Shown in pieces: positions 17,289 to 25,071 of a DNA stretch of 50,602 bases (position 1 is the first letter of the stretch; the number at the start of each line of letters is the position of its first letter). The translations under genes were made by a program, and so were the position numbers. This stretch comes from Rhodothermales bacterium. GTDB taxonomy: Bacteria > Bacteroidota > Rhodothermia > Rhodothermales > JAHQVL01. The DNA is taken from the NCBI GenBank assembly GCA_034439735.1, contig JAWXAX010000239.1:1-50602 (forward strand), given 5' to 3'. The notes under the pieces were generated by a model that saw only the letters and a program-made list of their open reading frames with translations, ran no database searches and was not told the origin of the DNA.

Positions 17289-17747
17289 ATGAAGAATAGA
17301 AAGCTCCCGCTTACCGCGCTGCTATCAATGATGGCCGTCATTCCGGCGGCGGCGCAGACCCTCGTGGCTGATTCGGAGCCGTATGTCAACCAGTACATTA
17401 CAAACGGCACGGAGGCCTATGGTCCCCTGTGGTGGGACGCGCTGGCATCTGAACTGGTGTTGGGCGTTGCTCGGCCGGTTGGAGAAGTCGACGAGGCGGC
17501 GTTGCAGAATGTCATCTTCTTCGCGGAGGTACACGGCAAGCGTCTGAACCTCAAGCCGGCAGTTCCGTACCTGCTCGCCGTTTATCGCGACGATGAACGC
17601 GAGGGGACACGTATCATGGCGCTGGCTGCATTACATGCAATCGGCAATCGCGCCGCGATGGACGACCTGCGTGATGGCATCGCCCGGGAGCATTCGCCTC
17701 GTGTGAAACGTCTCACGGTGGCGGCATTATCGGCATACTACCGGTAG
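17289..17747 (+). CDS. Small secreted HEAT-like repeat protein
   Basis: A 152-residue protein with a signal peptide (KLPLTALLSMMAVIPAAAQ). The mature part is all-helical. The last 80 residues contain HEAT-like helices (REGTRIMALAALHAIGNRAA, then SPRVKRLTVAALSAYYR). Such short proteins are common in Rhodothermia and probably bind another periplasmic protein; no specific partner is indicated. AAAGAGG 11 bp upstream is one of the better Shine-Dalgarno-like sequences in this window. A large nested hairpin begins 23 bp past the stop. Confidence 0.7.
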   Translation: MKNRKLPLTALLSMMAVIPAAAQTLVADSEPYVNQYITNGTEAYGPLWWDALASELVLGVARPVGEVDEAALQNVIFFAEVHGKRLNLKPAVPYLLAVYRDDEREGTRIMALAALHAIGNRAAMDDLRDGIAREHSPRVKRLTVAALSAYYR

Positions 17748-17769
17748 ACCGTTCGTATGGACAACATAA

Positions 17770-17860
17770 CAACACCCCCTGTGCACGTCGCGAATCGCTT
17801 GCCCTTCGGCCCCCCGAACGATGGGCGAGCGAGGGTACATTGTGCACAGGGGGCTTGTTG
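17770..17860. ncRNA. Three-tier nested inverted repeat (structured RNA or terminator element)
   Basis: Outer arms are ACCCCCTGTGCAC-type sequence at 17770-17786 and 17842-17860: 12 paired bases, a 2-base bulge and 5 more pairs. A middle stem TCGCTTGCCC / GGGCGAGCGA forms between them, and an inner stem TTCGG / CCGAA closes a C-rich loop. The whole folds into one long hairpin of about 90 nt. It lies between the HEAT-like gene and the convergent AP2-like gene and has no T-run on either side, so a simple rho-independent terminator is not a full explanation. A non-coding RNA, a bidirectional terminator or a miniature mobile element are all possible. Confidence 0.5.
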
Positions 17861-17952
17861 GGACTAACATAAGGATCTGCCCTCGCGCCCGCATAGGCCG
17901 ATTGGCTGAACTTTACGTATCACCGTACGCTAGTTCGATCATCCAGGCGATC

Positions 17953-18498
17953 TCATTTCGCCTCCCCTTCAACTTCCGCCGGCTCTTCCACGACCAGGTT
18001 CATATCCTGCAGTGCCGCAGAAATATTGGGGAACGAATCGTCATAAAGCTGGACGGCCATTTCTTGCAACGAAGAGCGCCCGGAGCCGTTGGCGGCGGGT
18101 AATGTGCCCTTTGCAATCGCCACGCACGCTTTCCAGAGCGATGCACGCAAGCCCCATTTGTTGATGGAGTACCGGGTGCCCGTGCGTTTGCCACCCCGTT
18201 GGATGGATACCTGGAGATGGGCTAGAGGCCCTTCGCTCCCTTCAACGAAGGTAAGGCTCAGACCAGGAACGCCGGTCTTCACGTGTTTTGAGCCTGATTC
18301 CACCGTGCGAGAGGCGAGTTTCGGCGCATCTTTTAGCTTTTCATCGCGCCACGCAACGGCTTTCGCGAGGGCCTCCTCCTTGCCACCATGGACACCGTCG
18401 GAGAATAATTTCGAACAGGGGTTCGACTTCCGTCGAATTCGGACCCACCATCCGTGCGTCTTCTGGTAATCCAGACGCGTGATGTGTTGTAGTGACAT
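17953..18498 (-). CDS. Protein with two AP2-like DNA-binding domains
   Basis: A 181-residue protein. Residues about 14-55 (THGWWVRIRRKS..., then GGKEEALAKAVAWRDE) and about 78-132 (a G-L-S-L-T-F strand, KRTGTRYSINKWG, then ACVAIAKG) each match the bacterial AP2/ERF-like pattern. In that pattern a three-stranded sheet is followed by a helix, with the K/R-x-F/Y-S-x-x-K/x-x-G-x-x-x-A motif between. Such tandem AP2 proteins occur across Bacteroidota and are related to AP2 domains of HNH endonucleases and integrases. DNA binding is likely; a nuclease domain is absent. Its C-terminus is acidic (EEPAEVEGEAK). Single gene. Confidence 0.7.
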   Translation of the reverse strand: MSLQHITRLDYQKTHGWWVRIRRKSNPCSKLFSDGVHGGKEEALAKAVAWRDEKLKDAPKLASRTVESGSKHVKTGVPGLSLTFVEGSEGPLAHLQVSIQRGGKRTGTRYSINKWGLRASLWKACVAIAKGTLPAANGSGRSSLQEMAVQLYDDSFPNISAALQDMNLVVEEPAEVEGEAK

Positions 18499-18858
18499 GT
18501 CTATCGGAATGTCTAGGGTAAGAAGCGGACGCTGCGGCGATCTGGTAGCGATGTATGCCGCAGTGTCTATGTGGGTTATAGGGGTAGATGTTCAGGGGTA
18601 GTGTGCGTAGTCGAGCCTACCAGCGCCGGCGAATCAGAACGAACGGCCCTCGTGAGTTGTCGGTCAGACGAGTAGATTGCGATCCTTTATGAAGGATGGA
18701 CTCGGCTAATAGAGCGGCTGAACATACATATTAATGCCGCATATCCTCAAATGGTTGCATAGAAAATTCTAGCAAAAAATTGAGGGGACGTCACGTAATG
18801 GGATGATATTTCGGAAACGATTGTCGATCTTTCGGTTCAACAACAAGCAATCTGCAAA
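18499..18858. other. Intergenic, partly AT-rich region
   Basis: A 360-bp spacer between the divergent AP2-like gene and a small hypothetical gene. The right half (about 18715-18860) is distinctly AT-rich for this window. A small stem ATCCTT-TATG-AAGGAT lies at 18682-18697. No ORF or recognised element. Confidence 0.4.
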
Positions 18859-19077
18859 ATGAGCGATTCAATTCAGAACAAACTATCCGATGATATCGCG
18901 GAAAAAGCAGATATGATTCGGAAGAAATATCAGTACCGCCGGCTCATCATGAAGAGGAAGACATCGCTCTCCCACGCAAGTGCGGTCCGCCTCATTGGGC
19001 CGGACAGCGCCTATCATCTCTACCGCCACATTTCCAGAGACTCAAGGCCGTTCGGCCCCTTTGACGCCACGGAATGA
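18859..19077 (+). CDS. Small basic hypothetical protein
   Basis: 72 residues, charged and helical in the first half (NKLSDDIAEKADMIRKKYQY), basic in the middle, with no signal peptide. Its codon usage is more AT-rich than its neighbours, and an AT-rich upstream region would suit a promoter. It is not a family I recognise and may not be translated. Confidence 0.4.
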   Translation: MSDSIQNKLSDDIAEKADMIRKKYQYRRLIMKRKTSLSHASAVRLIGPDSAYHLYRHISRDSRPFGPFDATE

Positions 19078-19227
19078 GCCGTAGACTGCATGCTGTTGGG
19101 TCGTATCGCTGAATGGGTAGTTCGAATAGGTACAGCCTTACGGCGCCGTGTTCCATAGTCAATCTTCCCTGCCACAGGTATCCGGCGCACCCTGCCTGGA
19201 GATCCTGCGGACCAATCCATGTACGCC

Positions 19228-19404
19228 ATGTTTTCCTTTTTCAAGAAGGATCCCACCCGCGGGCTCGAAAAGAAGTACCGCGCCCTCCTCGAGCAAGCCC
19301 GCGACGCCCAGCGAGGCGGCGACATCAAACGATATGCAGAACTGACCGGTCAGGCAGAGGACGTCCTGCGGAGCATCGAGGCACTACGAAAGCCATCCGA
19401 TTGA
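19228..19404 (+). CDS. Lacal_2735-like small protein (DUF6435)
   Basis: 58 residues from the ATG at 19228: MFSFFKKDPTRGLEKKYRAL, then an Ala/Gln helix and GDIKRYAELTGQAEDVLRSIE. The pattern F-F-K-K-D-P-x-x-x-L-E-K-K-Y with a following 'QR-x-G-D-I-x-x-Y' segment is that of the short Lacal_2735 proteins of Bacteroidota and marine gammaproteobacteria. Function is unknown. Probably a cytosolic helical hairpin. The earlier in-frame ATG at 19219 adds only MYA. Confidence 0.75.
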   Translation: MFSFFKKDPTRGLEKKYRALLEQARDAQRGGDIKRYAELTGQAEDVLRSIEALRKPSD

Positions 19405-19414
19405 GCCGGCTCCG

Positions 19415-21079
19415 CTAGAATCCGAAGTGTCGCCCGAGCCAGTAGGGTAGAAGCCAGAAAGTAGGAGCTTCTTCGGTTGTACCTGCAGCGCCTCCGTCGG
19501 CGGTGTATGGGTTGCCATTGTGTTTCATGACCCTGCGTTCATCCGGGGCGAGGACATACACCAGGTCGGCCAGGCCATGTCGGTCGGGCGATCGGTTGAG
19601 GCGAACATCGGTTCGATGGCTGTTGGAGACACTCCATTCGATGAGATCGAGTGGCGTGCGGGCGAGGGTGAGCCGGCTTTCTGCGGCCAGGCGCGGCGTG
19701 AGCGGCCCGGCGCCGAGCGCGGCAGCCATATAATTCCACAGCGCGTTGCGCTCCGGCTGCACCTGAGACCAGGTGAAGCGCAGGGTTTCGATATAGGTCG
19801 CTCGTAGCGCCGGGTCCTGTTCGTATGAAAGCAGGGGAAAGATGGCCAGGAAATACAGTTCGTCGTCCGAATAGTTGATCTCCCATTCCTGGCTGCCCCA
19901 GCGGCGGTATTCGAGCGTGAAGTGCGCATACCCTCGGTTTACCCGATCGAGATAGGCGTGCTGGTAGATCGAGTCTCCAGTGATATGATAGGTCGTTTTC
20001 AGGATCGCCAGTAACTCGAGTGCACGCAGAGCGCGCTCGTAGTCGCCCTCGGGGGTAGCGAAGTACTCCTCGTTCCAGCGCCCCCAGCGGGTAGGGAGGC
20101 CGTCGATATCGATCAGGTCGTAGTTGTTGGCCATGAGGTAATCGCTGAGCCGGCGCACATAGGTCCGGATTTCCTCCTTTTCGGCCTCATTGGCCACGAG
20201 GTCAAAATAGATGGCGTAGCCGTAATAGTGACCAACGGTTTCGTCCGAGCTGGTATCGCTTTTCCACTCCAGATCGGCGCCAGGCACGCGGTGCCACTCG
20301 CCATTGTCTTGATGGGGCGCGGGCTCGTCGAGCCGTCTGTACGTGCGGGCATAATAGCCGGGGATGGGATCGATCGTTTCAAGCCGCATGAGCGCGCGGA
20401 GCGAGCGTTCGGCGTTGATGCGCGCGGTGGCGTCGCCCGTGACCCTGAAGCGATAGGCGTGCGCGGCGAGGTACATCGCTGTCCATAAGCCGTCGTTGTC
20501 GTCGTCGCTGGTGACGCTGGAGGCGAGGTCGCCGGGGGTGAGCAGCTTCGAGCGCGAGACGAAGCCATGGCGGACGTGGCGCGCTTCGACCACGGCATCG
20601 AATCGGCCGGCCTTCTCCGCAAAGGTCATCGGCTCAAACGCAATCCGCGAAACCCCGGTGGACGTCCGGACCCAGGCGGTTTCGAAGGGCGCCTGGGCGA
20701 CGACGATCTGCCGGACGGAGTCGTCCGACAGCCAGCGTTTGCCGGCGAAATACTGCCAGCGTTCCCATCGTTCGGTGGCGGCCGGGTCGAACCGAGCCGC
20801 CCCCTGCGGGCCGCCCAGCCAGAGCACCCCGGCCGGCGTGCGCGCCAGTATCCGGAGCCCTTCCACCGGGCCGCGTTCGGCATGGCTCCAGGGCTCGCCG
20901 GCGCCCTCGACGCGTACCGCGTACGGAATCGATGCGTCGTCGATCGAATACGAGGTGGCGGTCTTCTGGAAAAACACGCCGTCAAGCGTCTGGGCCAGCG
21001 CCGCGCCGGGGACGATGAAGGCGAGTAGAAGGAGGAGGCGTTGAACGTTCTTTCGTTGAACGTTTAATGGCGAAACCAT
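19415..21079 (-). CDS. Secreted protein with propeller-like N-terminus and alpha/alpha-toroid (six-hairpin glycosidase-like) domain
   Basis: A 554-residue protein. A signal peptide (QRLLLLLAFIVPGAALAQ) is followed by about 120 residues resembling a two-component-regulator propeller blade (GVLWLGGPQGAARFDP). The rest is an alpha/alpha barrel with DDDNDGLWTAMYLAAHAYRF, a segment characteristic of six-hairpin-like secreted proteins. Catalytic residues are not evident. The n-region NVQRKNVQR is encoded by two copies of the AACGTTCAACG repeat that also occurs in the intergenic DNA 54 bp upstream. It is in the same orientation as, and 74 bp downstream of, the amidohydrolase gene. A polysaccharide-related role is inferred from fold and neighbours. 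Confidence 0.6.
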   Translation of the reverse strand: MVSPLNVQRKNVQRLLLLLAFIVPGAALAQTLDGVFFQKTATSYSIDDASIPYAVRVEGAGEPWSHAERGPVEGLRILARTPAGVLWLGGPQGAARFDPAATERWERWQYFAGKRWLSDDSVRQIVVAQAPFETAWVRTSTGVSRIAFEPMTFAEKAGRFDAVVEARHVRHGFVSRSKLLTPGDLASSVTSDDDNDGLWTAMYLAAHAYRFRVTGDATARINAERSLRALMRLETIDPIPGYYARTYRRLDEPAPHQDNGEWHRVPGADLEWKSDTSSDETVGHYYGYAIYFDLVANEAEKEEIRTYVRRLSDYLMANNYDLIDIDGLPTRWGRWNEEYFATPEGDYERALRALELLAILKTTYHITGDSIYQHAYLDRVNRGYAHFTLEYRRWGSQEWEINYSDDELYFLAIFPLLSYEQDPALRATYIETLRFTWSQVQPERNALWNYMAAALGAGPLTPRLAAESRLTLARTPLDLIEWSVSNSHRTDVRLNRSPDRHGLADLVYVLAPDERRVMKHNGNPYTADGGAAGTTEEAPTFWLLPYWLGRHFGF

Positions 21080-21144
21080 GGTGGGTACGGCGATGGCGTG
21101 ATCTAAAAAATAGGAAGGACGCTCAGCGTTTTAAACGTTCAACG
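21039..21144. repeat. AACGTTCAACG short repeats (three copies)
   Basis: CGTTGAACGTT occurs at 21039-21049 and 21054-21064 inside the signal-peptide coding region of the 554-residue gene. One copy in the opposite orientation (AAACGTTCAACG, 21133-21144) lies in the spacer before it. The same motif is arrayed at 27918-27960. Confidence 0.7.
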
Positions 21145-21153
21145 CGCTCTCGT

Positions 21154-22008
21154 TTACAGCCGGTAGAATGCCCGCGCATTCTCCGCGTACAGTTTCTGAA
21201 CATCTGTCTTTGAGGCGGTTTTGATCGATTTGGCGAGTGTTTCTACCCACCGCGCGTACCTGGTGGCCTGGGATGCGACGGGCCAGTCACTGCCGTACAT
21301 CACGCGGTCCCATCCAAAGCATTCGATTACGTGTTCAATGTAGGGCGCGAGGTCGGCGAGTGTCCATGCGTCATGATCGGCTTCCGTCACGAGGCCTGAT
21401 AGTTTGCACCACGTATTGGGTAGCCGGGCGAAGACCTCCATCAACTCGTCCCACGGAGACAGGATGTGGCTCTTGATAAACGGCTTGCCAATATGGTCCA
21501 AGACAAAGCGGACGTTCGGGCACTGTTCGACGAGTGTAATCGCATTGCGGAATTGATCGTCTCCCTTGATGCATAGTTCGAAGTGCAGGTTATACTCGGC
21601 CAGCATCCGGACGCCGTCGACAAATGCCGGCTGGAGGCAGAACCAGGGATCGGGCTCGAACTGGATGATGCGTCGGACCCCCTTTACGAGTGGATTGGCG
21701 GCGAGGCGGGCCACGTCTTTGCGGGCGTCTTCGCCGCGTTCAAGGGGCGCCCAGGGAACGATGCCGGCGATGCGGGGATCGGTCATGGCGAGGTCCGTCA
21801 CCCAGTCCGCTTCCGCCTGAGACTGAGAGGGGTCGGCTTCGCACTGAACGAAGACCATTTTTTCGACCTCGATCGGTGCGGCTGCGGCGTAGAAGTCCGC
21901 CAGCACGTGCGGTTTGTTGAGCAGCGGAAGGTCGTCCAGCCAACGGTAGCGGAGCCTGCCCGGGTCCCACAGATGGAGGTGGGTGTCGATGATAGTGTGT
22001 GCAAACAT
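21154..22008 (-). CDS. Amidohydrolase-2 family, L-fuconolactonase-like
   Basis: A 284-residue TIM-barrel metal hydrolase. IDTHLHLWDP gives the HxH metal ligands at about residues 10 and 12. FVLDHIGKP carries a further conserved His, and VMYGSDWPVA the C-terminal Asp. This set and the length fit COG3618 lactonases such as L-fucono-1,5-lactonase and rhamnonolactonase, which open sugar lactones in non-phosphorylating deoxy-sugar catabolism. There is no signal peptide, so it is cytosolic. It is divergently transcribed from a secreted glycosidase 110 bp away, consistent with a glycan-derived sugar. Other amidohydrolase-2 substrates are possible. Confidence 0.8.
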   Translation of the reverse strand: MFAHTIIDTHLHLWDPGRLRYRWLDDLPLLNKPHVLADFYAAAAPIEVEKMVFVQCEADPSQSQAEADWVTDLAMTDPRIAGIVPWAPLERGEDARKDVARLAANPLVKGVRRIIQFEPDPWFCLQPAFVDGVRMLAEYNLHFELCIKGDDQFRNAITLVEQCPNVRFVLDHIGKPFIKSHILSPWDELMEVFARLPNTWCKLSGLVTEADHDAWTLADLAPYIEHVIECFGWDRVMYGSDWPVASQATRYARWVETLAKSIKTASKTDVQKLYAENARAFYRL

Positions 22009-22118
22009 GGGTCTGGATGCATGTGGAGCGAGAATGATGAAAGCGATTGGCCGATCGTCCTGTGTTTGGTATTCTACGGCTGTTCGAGAACACCAATCGC
22101 CGTCTCACTCGAGAGCCC

Positions 22119-24272
22119 ATGATACACACTCTCCGCCTTCTTCTGCTACTGATTTTCGTCTTCGCCGGCTGTGGGCGGGCTGCAGTGCCCGGGGAGGCCG
22201 ACTGGCTGGTGCGCGCCCTGGACGTTCCGGCGCGGGTGACGATCGACGCCGGCCGGAACGAGATGACGCTGGAGAATGGGCTCGTTCGCCGCACCTTCCG
22301 CCTGGCGCCCAACGCGGCAACGATCGCCCTCGACAACCTCGCCACCGGAGCGTCGATGGTGCGAGCTGTCCGTCCGGAGGCACGTATTCAGTTGAATGGC
22401 GTCTGGTTCGATGTAGGCGGCCTGACCGGCCAGCCCAACCAGGCCTATCTCACCGAAGCCTGGCTGGAGGGTTTGCAGGCGGATACAGCGGCTTTTCGGT
22501 ACGCCGGCTACCAGGAGGGGCCCATCCAGCCCCATCTCACCTGGAAACAGCGCCGCTATGCCGGTTCGACGACCTGGCCGCCGCCGGGCCGTGAGTTGAC
22601 CCTGCGGTTTGTCGCCCCCGTTGCCGGCGGGTTGACGGTGGACGTTCATTACGCAATATACCATGCGATGCCCGTTATGGCAAAGTGGTTGACGGTCCGT
22701 AATGGGGGGACGGAGTCGGTCCGATTGGATGCGTTCGTGAGCGAAGTGCTGGCGGTGGTGGAAGCGGAGTCGTCCGTCGAGCCGCGCGAGCGCTGGGTGT
22801 TGCCGCCGATCCACATCCAGAGCGACTACAGTTTCCACGGCATGGACCCCGCCTCGGCGAACGTGACGACGCGCTGGCTGCCGGATTCGCTTTACGAAAC
22901 GCAGGTCAGTTATCTGCGTGCGACGCCGGCATTACTCGAAAGCCGGCCGCCGATCGGGCCGGCGGTGGACCTGGCGCCCGGGGACTCACTCGTCACCTAC
23001 CGCACCTACGAGCTGTTCCATGACAGCGACGACCGGGAGCGGCGTGGCCTCGCGCTCCGGCGTATGTACCGTACCGTCGCGCCCTGGGTGACCGAAAACC
23101 CCATCTTCATGCATGTCCGGGAGTCGGACTCCGAATCCATCCGGCGCGCCGTGGATCAAGCGGCGGACGTCGGGTTCGAGATGGTCATCGTAACCTTCGG
23201 GAGCGGGTTCGACATGGAAAACGAGGACCCGTCGTACATCGCTCGGATCAAGGCGGATGTCGATTATGCCCACAGCCGGGGCGTGGAGCTCGGCGGTTAT
23301 TCGCTGTTGTCCAGCCGGCGGATCGACGATGCCACCGACGTGATCGACCCGGCGACGGGCCGGCCTGGCGGGGCGGTTTTTGGCCACGCGCCCTGTCTGA
23401 TGAGCGACTGGGGGGATCTGTATTTTCAGAAACTCGAGCGCTTCTTGGACGCCACCGGCCTCGACATCCTCGAACACGATGGGTCGTATCCTGGCGATGT
23501 GTGTGCCTCCACGGCCCATCCCGGCCATCGCGACCTACAGGATTCGCAGTGGCGTCAGTGGGAGCGTATCACGCGATTTTATGGGCGAGCGCTGGCGAAT
23601 GGGGTGTACCTCAACGTCCCCGATCTCTACTTCTTGAATGGATCGACCAAGGTAGCGATGGGCTATCGGGAGACCAACTGGAGCCTGCCGCGTGACCAGC
23701 AGATCATCCACGCCCGGCAGAACATCTATGACGGCACGTGGGAGAAGACCCCGTCGATGGGCTGGATGTTCGTTCCGCTTGTCGAATACCATGGTGGTGG
23801 TGAAGCCGCGACCCTCGAGCCGCTGTCCAGGCATCTGGATGCGTACGAAGCCCATCTGGCCAACCTGTTCGGAAACGGCGTGATGGCCGCGTACCGTGGG
23901 CCGAGATTGTACGATACGGACTCGACGAAGGCCGTCGTTAAGAAGTGGGTGGATTTCTACAAAGCGTACCGTTCCGTGCTCGACGGCGACATCATCCATG
24001 TCCGCCGCGCCGACGGGCGGGACCTTGACGCCATGCTGCATGTCGATCCCTCAGGCGAGGTCAAGGGCCTGGCGATGATCTACAACCCGACTGATCACGT
24101 CATCGAGAAAACGCTGAGACTGCCACTGTACTACACCGGTCTGGCGGACGAGGCGACGATCCGGATTGGCGATGGGCCGGAGCGCACATACCGGCTTGAC
24201 CGGGGGTATGGCGTCGAGGTCGCGGTGAGCGTGCCGGCGAAAGGGTGGACGTGGGTGGAGATTAGCGAATAA
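22119..24272 (+). CDS. Lipoprotein glycosidase-like protein (alpha-galactosidase clan-D-like)
   Basis: A 717-residue protein from the ATG at 22119, which begins a lipoprotein signal (HTLRLLLLLIFVFAGC). An N-terminal beta-sandwich of about 300 residues (MTLENGLVRRTFRLAPN..., DNLATGASM) precedes a TIM barrel that starts near EMVIVTFGSGFDMEN. The barrel carries GLDILEHDGSYPGD, the strand-plus-Asp pattern of GH27/GH36-like enzymes where the Asp is the nucleophile candidate. The C-terminus is a beta-domain (GLAMIYNPTDH). Relatives in Bacteroidota and Planctomycetes are uncharacterised. Retaining alpha-galactosidase-type activity is a hypothesis. The outer-membrane lipid anchor suggests extracellular or periplasmic glycan processing with the divergent lactonase. 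Confidence 0.7.
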   Translation: MIHTLRLLLLLIFVFAGCGRAAVPGEADWLVRALDVPARVTIDAGRNEMTLENGLVRRTFRLAPNAATIALDNLATGASMVRAVRPEARIQLNGVWFDVGGLTGQPNQAYLTEAWLEGLQADTAAFRYAGYQEGPIQPHLTWKQRRYAGSTTWPPPGRELTLRFVAPVAGGLTVDVHYAIYHAMPVMAKWLTVRNGGTESVRLDAFVSEVLAVVEAESSVEPRERWVLPPIHIQSDYSFHGMDPASANVTTRWLPDSLYETQVSYLRATPALLESRPPIGPAVDLAPGDSLVTYRTYELFHDSDDRERRGLALRRMYRTVAPWVTENPIFMHVRESDSESIRRAVDQAADVGFEMVIVTFGSGFDMENEDPSYIARIKADVDYAHSRGVELGGYSLLSSRRIDDATDVIDPATGRPGGAVFGHAPCLMSDWGDLYFQKLERFLDATGLDILEHDGSYPGDVCASTAHPGHRDLQDSQWRQWERITRFYGRALANGVYLNVPDLYFLNGSTKVAMGYRETNWSLPRDQQIIHARQNIYDGTWEKTPSMGWMFVPLVEYHGGGEAATLEPLSRHLDAYEAHLANLFGNGVMAAYRGPRLYDTDSTKAVVKKWVDFYKAYRSVLDGDIIHVRRADGRDLDAMLHVDPSGEVKGLAMIYNPTDHVIEKTLRLPLYYTGLADEATIRIGDGPERTYRLDRGYGVEVAVSVPAKGWTWVEISE

Positions 24273-24318
24273 ACGATTGGTGATGAGCGATTAGCGAGGT
24301 GTCATGGTCGGGTAGTGG

Positions 24319-24918
24319 TCATCGGGGTGTGTCAAGCAGGCGGACGAGGGTGTCGTGTACGCGTGGGTCGGATAACATGAGGGGGTGGGCGGCGGTGGGG
24401 ATGCGGATGTCGGGGTGGTTGGCGAGGATGGCTCTGCGGGCTGGGAAGACCAGGAGGTCGAACGGCGTCCAGAGCGAGACGAAGTCGACACGACGCAACA
24501 CTTCCGCGTCGCGGTTGAGGTCGTTGATAAACGGGCTTCCCGGGCGCATCTGGCGGAGCCCGGGGAGGGGGGCGAGGTGGGACCAGACGGTGCCGTGGTG
24601 TGGGGCCGCGAGGGTGATGAGCCGGCCCACGCGCTCTATGCCGCCGAGGCGCTGGACGTAGTAGCGCGCGATCAGGCCGCCCATGCTGAACCCGATGAGG
24701 TCGAACGGCTGGCCGGCCAACCGCGTGTTGGCGAAGGCGTCAAGTTGGCCGGCGAGGGCCTCTAGGCCTATCCGCCCATCGTTGGGCCGCAAGTTGATCG
24801 CATGAGGCGTGTATCCTTCCGCGGCGAGCCGGGAGGTGAGCCGGCGAAACACGGCGCCGGTGTCGAGAAAGCCGTGCACGAGCACAACAGGTCGGTGCGT
24901 GGGGGATTCGTTGGGCAT
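24319..24918 (-). CDS. Alpha/beta-hydrolase, lipase-like (PGAP1/LipA-type)
   Basis: A 199-residue protein from the ATG at 24918; 24936 is also possible, and the much longer frame to 25065 is Arg/Gly-rich and unlikely. The oxyanion motif VLVHGFLDTGAVF is followed by GFSMGGLIARYYVQ, whose Ser (about 78) is the nucleophile, and by APHHGT. This layout is typical of triacylglycerol-lipase/PGAP1-like hydrolases. The catalytic His may be in AAHPLML near the C-terminus. There is no signal peptide, so it is likely cytosolic. Divergent from the next gene by 153 bp. Confidence 0.8.
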   Translation of the reverse strand: MPNESPTHRPVVLVHGFLDTGAVFRRLTSRLAAEGYTPHAINLRPNDGRIGLEALAGQLDAFANTRLAGQPFDLIGFSMGGLIARYYVQRLGGIERVGRLITLAAPHHGTVWSHLAPLPGLRQMRPGSPFINDLNRDAEVLRRVDFVSLWTPFDLLVFPARRAILANHPDIRIPTAAHPLMLSDPRVHDTLVRLLDTPR

Positions 24919-25071
24919 CGAAAGAAGCTTTGGCATTTGTGTCGGGATTGGCGCGGCGTATCCGCATGTCCCCATACACACTCCTATGACGCGGCCATCC
25001 TCCTCATCCTCGCCGCGTCGTTCGCCTCTCGTTTTACGCGTACATCCTGTAACTGTCCCAGACAAACTCGT

